Positions 32,357 to 43,794 of a DNA stretch of 64,000 bases are shown in pieces (position 1 is the stretch's first letter; every line of letters starts with the position of its first letter). The notes beneath the pieces are model-generated. The model ran no database searches and was not told the origin of the DNA. It saw nothing but the letters and a program-made list of their open reading frames with translations. A program made the translations under genes and the position numbers. The DNA lies in NCBI GenBank assembly GCA_013397115.1, contig VWZW01001044.1:249328-313327 (forward strand), written 5' to 3'. This DNA is from Edolisoma coerulescens (lineage: Eukaryota; Chordata; Aves; Passeriformes; Campephagidae).

Positions 32357-34021
32357 ATCCCCATCCCATTCCTGCTCAGCTCGTGGCCTTTGCCTCGCTC
32401 AGTCCCACAGCTCTGATTGCTCCAGGACTCCAAACTCTTCCCAGTCTGCTCCAGTCCAACCAGAGGAGCCAGGAACGTGTGGGAGCCTCTGGCACCTGCT
32501 GCACTGGAGGCCTGGCCAACCTGACCACAGCACGGAGGTGACCCCAGGGGGGCTTTTTTCTCCCCAAAACAGAGCAGGGCCAGGGCTTTGAAGCTGCCAA
32601 ACCTCCAAATGCAGATTTCATTTTAATGAAATTGTATCATCTTCTGTGTGACATCCCTTTAAACGTTGGGACTTTATTCACGTATTTTTAAATGAATTTT
32701 TTCCCCCCTGAGTGGGGCCGCTGACCTCCCCTCCCATATTGCCTCCAGATGTCCAGGAGGGAGCAGGAAGGGGAATCCTGCTGGATCCTGTTCCTCTGGA
32801 AAAATGCTATGTTGTATTTTCAGTGGGATTAGACAAGAACCATCCACAGCCCCACAGAAATGTGGTCCCACCACCTCCATCCCTGGCTGCTCCTTCCCTT
32901 TTCCACCTCCTTTGAACCATCTTGTGGCATTCACCAGGATTTAAATCACTTTTTTTTTTTTTCAAAGTTTAACCCAGAGGAGTTGTTTTAAGCTGGATCT
33001 GGATCGCTGAGGCGACCTCAGGGCAGGGCCAAGGAGGAGGAGGACAGCCCGATGTCCCCTGGGCTGGTGGCCTCTGTAGCTGCAGAGAGCAGGAGAAACA
33101 TTGGCTGTGGGCCAGTAACTTTTCAAAAAGCCTAAAAAATCAAGGCAAAAGTGCAATCCAGCAGGTGGGAGAGCCCTGTGCCTCGTGCACCATCCCAGCT
33201 CTCCTCACCACATCCCTTTGCCAACACGAGGCTTTTCCATCTGCATCAATATTCCTGGCTGCTTTTTGATTTCCTCCAGATGGGCTACAATAGTTCCCTA
33301 TCTTCCTTCTTTGGTCTTTTTTTGTCTTTTATTTCAATCCAAACAATTTCTCCCTCTCGTGCCAAGCTCTATATTGTATTGCATTCCTTGCTCCTTCAGA
33401 CACAATATCCTCCTTGACCCAGCCTGGCACGTTTCCACCTGCCCTGTTGTGTCTATTCCTCCTACAAATTCTCATTCCAGCTCCAAAAGCAAACCCAGAG
33501 GGATGTGATATCCTGCTGTCCATCATTCCAGTTACATAAAGCGTCCCTCGGACATCACAGGGACAAATTCCCCTTCCCTAAACCTCTCCAGCTGCCCGGG
33601 AGGGTTGGATTTGGGAACACCGCTCCGTTTTGGGTACGTATTTTTGGGAAGCATCCCTTTTAAGTGAATCATCTGTTTGCATGTACACCCAGGCTCACTC
33701 CCAGGTTGACTCCAGTTGTGCACAGCTGCATGTGCCAAAAAGCACATTTTCAATTTCTAAAGTGCTGCTGCTGAGCAAGTCAGGGCAGTGTTTAATTGCA
33801 TGGCTACACCTCTGTCTCCCTTGACTGGAGCAAAGAAATGATTTGAGTATTTGTGCCAGTTTGTGTTTTCTCATCTTTAATGACTGGAACAAAACAGTTT
33901 TAAAGACCCTTTTGAGCATTTCTATGCATGTCTTCAATTTTTCCAATGTCTTGTCTGCATAATTTAATCTTTTGGGGTAAAACTAAGGATAACCTGCTCA
34001 TTTAAGGGTGAAAAACTGGCA

Positions 34022-34161
34022 CAGGCTGTGGGCTCCCCATCCCGGCAAGTGTCCAAGGCCAGGTTGGAGCAACCTGAGATAGTGGGAGGTGTCCCTGCCC
34101 ATGGAATGGAGTGGGATGGGATTTAAGGTCCCTTCCAACCCAAACCATCCTGGGATTCTGT
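34022..34161 (+). mobile_element. CR1 LINE 3' end fragment
   Basis: Sense GTGTCCAAGGCCAGGTTGGA, GATAGTGGGAGGTGTCCCTG and TTTAAGGTCCCTTCCAACCC end at CATCCTGGGATTCTGTAC. The terminus is present and the 5' end is truncated. Confidence 0.85.
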
Positions 34162-34535
34162 ACAGGAATAAATGAAAGCTGCTCCTGCTGATGGAAAGTG
34201 TTTGAGGTGGTTCTGCCTCACTGTCATTCCTCAGCAGCTCTGAATTCCAGGTGATTTTCCCATATCACCATCATCACTGATTTCCAGATTGTGCTGGATT
34301 TGCTCTCAACACTTTTCTTTTCTGTTGTTTTTCTTTTAAATTTATTTGGCATGGACACCCCAAAAGAGAAATGAAAAATAAGTGAAATATTTCAATAAAT
34401 CCACCAAAAAGTAAAAAGAGAAATTTTCTACTGCTAAGTTTAAACTAATTTGACTCATAAATCAAAACTGATGGAAGCAAATCACAACTCTGGAGTGATT
34501 TAATCTAAGTTAGAATAATTTCAAATTGAATGCAA

Positions 34536-34618
34536 GGGTGCCTTGGTGTAGTTCATCTGATTGAGGGTTTTTTTGAAATCAGTGATGTGAAGGAGGAAGA
34601 CCCTGGTTTGATTCTTGA
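34536..34618 (+). other. tRNA-like relic (possible old SINE head)
   Basis: GGTTTGATTCT (34605-34615) matches the polymerase III B box with one or two changes, and TGGTGTAGTTC (34544-34554) resembles an A box at roughly tRNA spacing. No acceptor stem pairs across the unit, so it is not a working tRNA. It may be a decayed tRNA-derived SINE or chance. Confidence 0.25.
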
Positions 34619-35891
34619 TATCTATGAATATTAATGAGCTTGCACTGGTATAATTTGGCCAATGTGAAATAAATTTTATATCTCTGTGGCAAACCCTTAA
34701 GACAGAGATAAGCACTTAAACGAATCTTTTTCATACAATTATTTAAAATACACTCATTTTGCCCAAGCTAAAACTTTTCTCCCATAGAAAATTTCTTCTT
34801 TTTCACTCGGGATCCTTTGGGTCTGTTGGGAATTCAGGAAAATATTCTCACATTGCTGTCTGAGCACCTTTGGCTCAAGGTTCTATTTTACCAGCTACTC
34901 TTCCCATGAGAGACACGCAATTGCAATTTGCTTAATTGCTGAATAATAGATAAGAAAAATGAAAGAATCAATGCCTTCATAGACCCAGGCCCAAAGAAGA
35001 GCCAGCTGAAATATGGGCTGTGATCTGTGGCTCTGCTCTGATGGATCTGAGGCTGTGCTATCTGTGCCCCATCTTAATTTGTCATTCCCACTGGAAAGCG
35101 ACCAAAGGCTCTGCTGGGAGATCTTTTCATTGCTGCCGTTCCAAAAGGGCATTTTCCTTGCAAGCCATTTGTCTCTGCCTTGTTTCTGGCAGCAGGAGGG
35201 AGGGCTGCACATGGCTGGCAGATTGGAGAGGGCCACTGGTGATAAGATGATCAAAGAAAGGCAGAATCCTTGCAACCCTCGAGCCCGACGAGCTGTATCC
35301 ACCCAGCACAACAAACAGAGCGTTCTGCTTTTTCCTCCTGTTGAATACGATGTCGTTTCTAATAAGGCTGATGGGTACAGACAGATTCTGCAGTGAGGTT
35401 GGGTGTTTCACTGATAAGGGGATCAGGAATTCTACCCAGGACACGTATTCCTCGTGTCTCTGATGAATCATTAGCAGCCAATTCGCAGGAGGTTTTTGGG
35501 GCAAGTCCCCACCAGTTCTCCCACTGCAGGAACATTTATTTGCTGTTTGCTGCGGGTAGGCAGAGGCAGGCCCTGGACACTGCCCACTCCTCGTGACTCA
35601 CACGGGAGCAATCCCTTTTTTCTGTTGGGATTGGGATAAAAATCATCTCCAGGAAGGGATGGAGAACACTGCATTGTTCAGCTCATCATTCACAGCACCA
35701 AATCAGGTCATTTTCCCATGGGGATTGAGACAAACCCACGGCAGTTCTGGATTTCGTGGTTGCCACAAGGCCACTCCACACTTGTGGTGGCCACGCTCTG
35801 CAAATCGACCCTTGGGGCTGCAAAATGTGGAATGTTGGCACTGGGATTAACGGGATAATCTGATGATTGCAGGACACTCTGAGCCTACATG

Positions 35892-36342
35892 GAATTGTGG
35901 GGTGTTTTGAGTTGGAAAGGACCTTTAAAAGTCCATGGGCAGGGGCACCTTCCACTGTCCCCTCCACGCCCCATCCAGCCTGGCCTTGGACACTGCCAGG
36001 GATCCAGGGGCAGCCACAGCTGCTCTGGGCACCCTGTGCCAGGGCCTCACCTCCCTCCCAGGGAACAATTCCTTCCCAATATCCCATCCAGCCCTGCCCT
36101 CTGGCAGTGGGAAGCCATTCCCTGTGTCCTGTCCCTCCAGCCCTTGTCCCCAGTCCCTCTCCAGCTCTCCTGGAGCCCCTTCAGGCCCTGCAAGGGGCTC
36201 TGAGCTCTCCCTGGAGCCTTCTCCTCTCCAGGTGAGCACCCCCAGCTCTCCCAGCCTGGCTCCAGAGGGGCTCCAGCCCTGGAGCAGCTCCGGGGCCTCC
36301 TCTGGACTCTCTCCAGCAGCTCCACGTCCTCCCTGTGCTGAG
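35892..36342 (-). mobile_element. CR1 LINE 3' fragment, longest copy in the window (about 450 bp)
   Basis: Antisense order: GTTGGAAAGGACCTTTAAAA, GCACCTTCCACTGTCCCCTC, GGATCCAGGGGCAGCCACAG, CTCCCTCCCAGGGAACAATT, TCTGGCAGTGGGAAGCCATT, CTCTCCAGCTCTCCTGGAGC and GGAGCAGCTCCGGGGCCTCC. It overlaps both the 3' UTR pieces and the internal piece seen at 6221, so it links them into one subfamily. The 100-214-codon frames over it are spurious. Confidence 0.9.
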
Positions 36343-38430
36343 GATCTCAGAACATGGGAATATTCACAGAGGATTCTTTCCACAGAATGCCAGAGGTGCC
36401 CCTACACTGAAGCACTCCCCATGGAGTTTGATCCCATTATTCCACACCTATCCTTGTGCAACTTTTCTTTAAACTTCCTCTTGCTGCAACAGAGACATGG
36501 AAAACCTTCAGATGAGTTCAGTCACTTATTAACTAAGTTTTCTCCTCAATGCCATGGAGGACCTTTGCATTTTCACTGAGATTTTTTTTGCAACTTCCAC
36601 AATGAATAACTGGGGGGAAAAAAAAAAGTTCTATTTCTTTACCACATCCAGCTGTTTGTTAGGTGGTGGAGCAGAAATCTGTGATAAGGATCAGAAGGCA
36701 GAACCAAGCTGATAAATATCGTAATCCTGATGATGGAAAAAGAAAACCAGCTGGGATTTTTCTCTCTTTGTTTCTTTAATTAAGTCTAGACCCTACGTGT
36801 TGTGCTGCTCGGAAATATCTGGAGATATTTACCAAATTGCATTCTGATTATGATGTCAATAATCAAGTGAAAAGAATGAGCAGAGACTTAGGAGAGAAAA
36901 GAAATCTCTGATTTTGCAGTTCAGAGAGCAGCACTGAGCTTCAAAGACAGAAATGTTCTTTCCTCCCAGTTCATAAAATTTTTTCTCACCAGCACCTGTG
37001 GTTGCCATGAAAGAAGAATTTTACATCCCAAACTCCAGAGAAGTGATGGGGATGGGGAGATTTTACTTCTTGCCATCTTGGCTTCCTTTTTACAACCCAG
37101 AATCCCCATTTCAGCCTTCCAGAGGATTTCTTCAGCAAATCCCAAAGAGTGCAAGAAAAAAGCAACCACGAGGTTTTATGGTCTCTGGTCTGAGATTTTA
37201 GTCCTTGTGGATTGTCTACAATCTCAGTTTATTCCTATATATTTTCCTTTAAAGTCTATCTTGATTTAAATAATGGAGGCTTCAAGCCTCTGCTGACTTC
37301 TGCCTGTGCCCAACTTGAGGTTGGAGCAGAATTCCAGCTGAGGATCTGCACTGCCCCAGCAGCAGGACTGGGATTCGCTGTCGGCCCTTGCTCTAAGGCA
37401 AAGCAGAAACAGCAACGGGTGAAGAGAGAGCCAAAACCACCTCTGGAGGCGTGGAGCAGCAAAACATTCATCAGATACTCAGGGTTTACTCTTCTCTCTA
37501 CTCCCTCCTCAGCTGCAGCACTTGAAGCAACACCCAAAGGATCAGGAATAGTTTTGGAGGAGCCGTAGGTGCCGTCTGTCATCAACGCCGACAGGGACAT
37601 TGCTGCCTTTTCAGCAGGAATCTTTCAGGAGCAGGTGAGAGATTGGATCCCCTGGATTCATCCCAGAGAGGCATGTTTGGACTGTTATTTAACCAGCCTG
37701 TAAATGAGCTGCTTAATTAGCAGCTAGGCCAAGCAATTTAGAATAAACAATTCTAGTTGGAATACAGAGGAAAAAACCACTTTCTCCTATGGCTGGGTTG
37801 GTTTTTTTTTTTTTCCAGTTCAGGGATACTTATTTATTTGATCAGTCAAAAAACGTTAAGTCTGAAGTGAGCATGTTCTTATCTCATATTTTCCACCAAA
37901 CTGGGAAATCTCTCTTATTTACCTTGTAACAGGACAAAAAACACTGGTTCAGGTGCATTCCAACCTTTCCATTAGCAGATCTGGAAATAAAATTAATTCC
38001 TCTGCTTAAAAGTGGCCCTGATTCCATCAAGTTTGCAGTCCTGGCCACAGGATGGTTTAGAGGGATAACACAGGACTAAAAATTTGCAGGAATCATTTCA
38101 ACTAAGAAAAGCAGGTGTCACATATAGTCACAGTAGAGTGATGATATAGGGGATCGTTTCTAGAGGGGTTTGAAGGAAAGGGATGCAAAAAATGCAGTAA
38201 AAGCTGTCACAAAACAAAAGAGCAATGTGGTTTTAAAAATAATGACAATAAAAAAGGACAAATATATTGATTTTATCTGCGTACTTGTTTAGAGCCTGTC
38301 ACTGATCCACTCTGATAGCATCCTCCAGAAAAAGGCAAATCCTACATTTACAGTCAGATCTTGCAAGACAGAGATATTCAAAAGAGCCTCTTTTTTTTTT
38401 TGCTAATATGCATTTTCTTTACTTCTGCAG

Positions 38431-38481
38431 GTCCTAATGAGTGATGAAATTCCAAACCATCGAGCTGGATACGCTGAAAAG
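38431..38481 (+). other. Candidate orphan exon, 51 bp
   Basis: The acceptor is strong: a T-run, a branch-like TGCTAAT at 38401-38407, a pyrimidine-rich stretch, then CTGCAG ending at 38430. The donor AAG|GTAACT fits the consensus at 8 of 9 positions. The segment is exactly 17 codons, open in one frame only (VLMSDEIPNHRAGYAEK). I do not recognise the peptide. It could be an exon of an unannotated gene or lncRNA between ROR1 and CACHD1, or a chance pair of sites. Confidence 0.3.
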
Positions 38482-41400
38482 GTAACTACCTGCAGATTGT
38501 GGCATTCAAGCCTTTATTTCGGTGCACATTAGGTATTCCTAAAAAGGTAATAAAAGAAAATCCCCCTTCTTGGCTGCCTAATTTCAGAGGCCATAACCAG
38601 CTCAAGGTGTTCCCAAGGCTCTGGTGTGGATCCTGTTGCAGCCTGGCTGCTAAAGGCTAAGGAATTCCAGATGTGCTGAGGAGGAGGAGGATGGGCAGGG
38701 TGTGACGCCAGGCACAGAGCAGGGTGTTCCTGAGGCAGGAGAGAGTCCTGGATTTTGGTCCTTGTTTTTTGGGATTGTATTTGAAGTGATGCTGTTGAAT
38801 GGGAAATGCAGAGGGGGGAAGCAGAGCTCGGTGCCCAGGTTTGGAAATTTGGCTGCTGTGGGGGATGCACCCAGGGGCCAGAGGTGTTTCCTGGGAAGAT
38901 GGTGATGCCCCAGCATGGTGAGGGGAGCTCCACCCTGCCATAAGTCCAGAAAGGACTTCCCAGGACAGCGGCAGATGGAGAAAGGGACACCCAGGTGGTG
39001 CCGAACACCCAACCCCGGCTCCCGGAATGCTCCTCACCAACCTCCTCCAGGCCTGGCCTCATCCCTCAGCCAGCCAGGCTGGTGGAACCTGTCAGACCAC
39101 ACGCTCTCCCTGCTTGCTTCCAGCTCTTCCCAAGCTTTGTTTGCGTGCTGGAGCTGGGAGATTTGAATTCCAAGTGCGTGGGGACGGCTCTCGGGGCACA
39201 GCGCCGCACTCCCAGGGAGCGCCGCCTCCTCTGCCTAATGAGAGAGGCTGCTCTGGGAGACAAAGATCTGCCAGGCTGCTTCCCAAGTGCTCCACAAACC
39301 ATATCAGGAGGTCTCCAGAAGTTATTCCCTGTCCCTAGGAGCCAGGCGCAGGGTGCCAGGGATATTAATAGCTGCCATATCGTGATTCAAGTGGCTGCTC
39401 AGCGAGCGGAGGGACATTCAGATGAGGCACCTCAAGGAATTCCCGTGCCTGGGACAGCTGGGGTAGATACAGTTTCCCAGGAGCCAGGAGAGGGATGGGT
39501 GGCTCTCACGTCCTCCCTGTCACCACAAATGCCTCCATCCAGCCCGTCTTGCAGGGACAAAGTGACACTCCTGTCCCCTCATGTCCTTAGAAGGTTCTCA
39601 CTGCTCTGTTCGTGTTCCATCCTCCGGCAGGACGTGGTCCCCCAGCCCAGGGAAGGGATAACCACACCTCATCCCGAGCCCTGAGCCCAGGACAGCACGG
39701 AAGGCACACCATGCTTGATCCAAAAAATAGAAAAGAAGCGATTCCAACTTCCAGCATGAAGCAAAAGGGGAAAAAAAAATGGTGCCACGAATTCCATGGC
39801 ATCAACACGAAGATAAAAGCAGAGATGCAGCAGGAAGATAAAGAGATTAGAGTATCAGAATTATTACAAATCTTGCCCATAGCAGTGCCTGTTCCCAAGG
39901 CTGCCTGCCATTTCCCAACGATAAGATCCAGGTTTTCAGGCTGGGTAGTGTTTCTTTTTCCCCTATTTGTGCTGGAAAGCTCCGAGCTATTTTTCACTTC
40001 AGGCTCCGAGGTATTTGTGCTGAAAGGTTCAGCCATTTCTACAGCTGAGGTTATAGAAAACAAAAAACCAAAGCTGTTTTGTTGAGAAAAGCTGAGATTG
40101 GTTAAGTTTTGCCACACTGGCCAAGAATGTGTCCTTTGAAACACCTGTGAAAATCCAAATTTAGCCAAATTATGAGTCTCTGGAAAACTATTGCTCATAT
40201 ATAATCAGGGTTCACGTGTGGTTCCTGAGCATCTGCTGCTGAGGGAAATGTGCCCTCAGTCCAGTGCAGGGTACAAAATTACATTGAAGTTGAAAACAAG
40301 TTTGGTTTTTTTTTTTTTTTTAAAGAAGGTATTTAATGCTTTTTTTAGAAACATTTTTCAAATTATCCTAACATTAAAGAAGTGCAAGTAACCAGTGCTT
40401 TGATTTGAGCAATAATCTCACTGACAGCACCTTCCTAATCATGTTTGCTCCTTGCAGTACCTGCTTTTAGGTCTGTACTTTTTAGAAGTACCCACGAGCA
40501 GCTAAAATATAACTCTGAATGAGAAGAACCGTGGAAGAATGAAGAGATCAAGAAACAGGAATTGGAAATTTGTATCCTTTGTTTCACAGCATGGGCCTGT
40601 CCTTTCACCCATACCATGAAAAAAATGCTTAATAATCCATATGGTCTTGATTCAGGACGGAACCAGGGGTATTCCAGGAATTCCTGCAGCTTGTTTCAAG
40701 TGGAGTTTGCTTCTCCTTCACATTTTTTTTGGGGTCATTCCCAGTGAACCACGTCCATCTCTAATGGAGTTCCCACTAAAATGGGGGCTGTGCTGCTAGA
40801 ATGGGTAATCCCAGATACATTATGGACAAAGGAGATGTGCTGGGCTAAGGAAAGCTCCCCATGAGGTGGTGAGCCTGTGGAAGCACAGTTTGGGAAGAGG
40901 CTCCAGCACCCTCTTTTGCTGCCTGGGAAAGCACAGCCAAAGCTCAGGTGTGGTAGAGCAAGGACAGGATGAACACCCAGACGTGTGCCAGGCGAACTGC
41001 TCACAGCCAAGCAGGCTCTCTCTCAGGTAATTATGGCATTCTATAAAGGTCACGGCTCAGAAATTGCCAGGAGTGCTGGTTAAAAAATGCCATCTGTTTT
41101 TATGGTCATAATAACCCCAAACTGCTGGACTGCAGCTTTCCTGCACTGGGATAAATGGTGTCTGTGATAGGATTACATCATTGTGCCACCCTAGGATTAT
41201 TTTTCCTGTATCATGAACTTCTGCTTTCACACCCTGCTCCCACAGTGGGCTTTTTCCAGGAGAAAGAGATGTTCTTGCGCCCAGACCCCAAATAACTGAC
41301 AGGTAAGGAAATACCTGTAAATTCCTTATTGGAATACCAGAAAGTTCCAAAGTTTCTGGCTCTGTCTCCCACTTTCTCTCTCTGGGATCTGCAGGAGCAG

Positions 41401-42716
41401 CAAACCAGGATCCTCAGGCCCTTCCATCAGCTTCCAGCACCCACCCCACCCCTTCCTCTGCCTCTTCCTCATGGCAGGGATGCCTCAGCCTCTCCCCATG
41501 TTTAACCCTTGCTTAAACATTTCAGCCCTGCAATGCCGAGAGTTGGAAGCCTATGAGTTTGTTTCCTCCCTTCCATCATCCCAGGGATATTTAGGATAAA
41601 ATTCAGCACAAAATGAGAGGCCACAGCAGCGATCCCGTGCTGCAGCCCTGCTGCTCACATCAGGCTGTCCCAGTGCTGAGCTGTGCAGCTGGGCACAATG
41701 CTCACTTTGAAATCCCACACCACACACGTGATGGCTTTCATTAAATATATTATCTGGTGATGATGGTGCTGTGGAAAGAACGCTCTCACAGGCAAACTCG
41801 CAGCGGAGGGAGGAGACCCAGGCGTTTTTTCCATCTTCATTGCTGGTTGTAATCTGCAGGGGAATGACTGATTAAGTGGGCAGATGTTGCTCTAGGAGAT
41901 AAAACTTGGAGTTTCAAGTCTGAAAGGTCCTAGCGTGTGATCCTTGTGAAAATGGGGCCTTGTAAGAGTGCAGAGCTGAAAACAGAGTTATACAGGTGCT
42001 CTCCCAATCAGGAATTAATGAAATGTGGTCAAGGAACTGTGATTTCTGATGTATAACATGGTTTGTCATCTGCACAGAAGAAAACAAGGTTTAGAGGAGC
42101 AGTTTCCAGATGCATGAATCAATTGCTACTCGAAAAATTCCTCCCTAAATCCAAGAATGAGAGTTGCTACCCTTGGCTCAATCCAGTGTGCAACTTGTAA
42201 CTCTCAGGAGTGAGCAAAGATCAAACTTATTGGGAAAGCAAGAACTGCAGCCAAAACTAACAGAAAACTGTAACTTCCAGAGGAAATATTCAGAGGCGTA
42301 ATGAGAGGGATGGGAAACTAAACATGGAAATCAACATGGGGAAACAAAGCCCTCAGACTTGGCCTGTGTGCTGATGACCACAATCAAATTAAGGCAGATT
42401 GAAAAGGGGTCAGACAAGAAAACAAAATCAAGCACACGAACTGGGAGATGACACAGGGCAAGAATTGCAGCAAAGCAAAAAGCAGGAGCCTCATGCAAAC
42501 TTTCATTTTCTCTATTTTTATTCTGGATTTATACCAAAGGATTAAATTTATTCTTTGCTTTGAGGTTAGAGACGAGAGCCACAAAGAGTTCCTTTCTTGG
42601 TGAGGGCCCGGGAGCTGCTCCATCCCTACCAGGGTTTCTGGATGTGCAGTTTGCACACGACCAGTTAGGGAAGGGCTGCGGACTGGGAGGAGGATTGGGC
42701 AGGAACCAGGAGGCTT

Positions 42717-42763
42717 CCAAACTATTTTATTACTCCAAACTATGTTATTATTCCAAACTATCA
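42717..42763. repeat. Short tandem repeat, 18-bp unit
   Basis: The element CCAAACTAT recurs three times at 18-bp spacing, with TTATTA-type filler between copies. Confidence 0.7.
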
Positions 42764-43542
42764 TAGAACTACCTTCTGGAGTGTTTATTGTATTGCTTGC
42801 AGGCCTGAAGATCTGTGTCATAAAAGAAGTGCCACATTCAAGGACATTTTCTAATGGCCAGACCATGTTTTTTCAACGTGTGGTGCTCCCAGCTTGCTGG
42901 GAGTACAGGGATGTGGCAGGGAGCAAAGGAATCACAGCAGCCTGGGGAGATGAGACCTCTGCATCCACGTGGATCCGTATTTACAGTTCGATCCCCATTT
43001 TCAGACTAGAAATGAAACATTTATCTGCAGAGCAACTGGAGAAGATCTGTCAGTAACGTCCTGATCCCTGCAGGGGGGATACACCATTAATAAGCCACGT
43101 TGAGTCATTCCCTACAGGAATAGTGCTCCTCTCTGGGGCCATCGCGTGCTCCAGCTATTCCAGAGCCATCCCACTCGCTCTGTTTCCCCACTGACCCGCT
43201 CGGCATCTGCCTGTGCTGCTGTCAGAGCGAGTTTACTCCCACCATGGGGCTGGGATTTATCTCTGACACGTGTTCCTCCTCTCCCCATGCTCCGGCACTG
43301 ACGCCCCAGCTCTCTGTCCACGCTCTCTAAAAGAAAAGGGAGGTTTTTCAAGCGTGGCCTCGATTTTGCAGATCTGAGTGGCTGCATTATTGATGCTTTC
43401 AGCAGAGCAGAGCCTTCAGCTCTTCATCCTGTGGGTCCTTTCCCCCTCCAGCCGGCAGCATGCACACACTCCAATCTTGGGATGCCACAAGCCAAGCAAG
43501 AATGAGATCCTCCTCTTCTCCAGGGCTTATTCCAAAGCAAAA

Positions 43543-43794
43543 TAACAGGATGAGAGGAAGTGGCCTCAAGCTGCACCAGGGGAGGTTAGATTAGATGGCA
43601 GGAAAAATTTCTTCATGGATAAAGCTTGTCCAGGGCAGAGGTGGAGTCACCATCCCTGGAAGTGTCCAAAAATCATGTGGATGTGGCACTGGAGGATGTG
43701 GTTTAATGGTGAACATGGAGGGGGTGTTGGTTGATGGTTGGATTTGATCATCTTAGAGGTCTTTTCCAACCTTAACAATTCCACGATTCTGTGA
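43543..43794 (+). mobile_element. CR1 LINE 3' end fragment
   Basis: Sense AACAGGATGAGAGGAAGTGG, CCTCAAGCTGCACCAGGGGA, GGTGGAGTCACCATCCCTGG and TTAGAGGTCTTTTCCAACCT end at a CACGATTCTGTG tail. This is the older 'two-finger' CR1 tail, which includes TGGATGTGGCACTGGAGGAT, unlike the copies at 4661 and 11647. Confidence 0.88.

Larger units (their letters stand above)
32357..35891. other. Intergenic, mostly unique sequence
   Basis: Apart from one CR1 piece at 34022 and a tRNA-like relic at 34536, nothing is recognised. Near 35230-35255 a GATAAG-like motif lies next to ATCAAAG, the TCF/LEF core; this is only a motif match. Confidence 0.5.
36343..43542. other. Intergenic, 7.2 kb without CR1; holds candidate exons
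   Basis: This is the longest repeat-poor part of the intergenic region. It contains the exon-like segment at 38431 and weaker ones at 37513 and 41246. A 229-codon stop-free frame at 38995-39684 lies in GC-richer DNA but has no recognised domain. An 18-bp unit starting CCAAACTAT is repeated near 42717-42763. Confidence 0.5.

Noticed and set aside
35230..35255. GATA plus TCF/LEF motif pair as a Wnt-responsive element
   Set aside because: Single short motif matches occur often by chance and nothing else supports an enhancer.
38995..39684. 229-codon frame in GC-richer unique DNA
   Set aside because: No known domain, no supporting splice or promoter signals, and overlapping frames on both strands are equally open.
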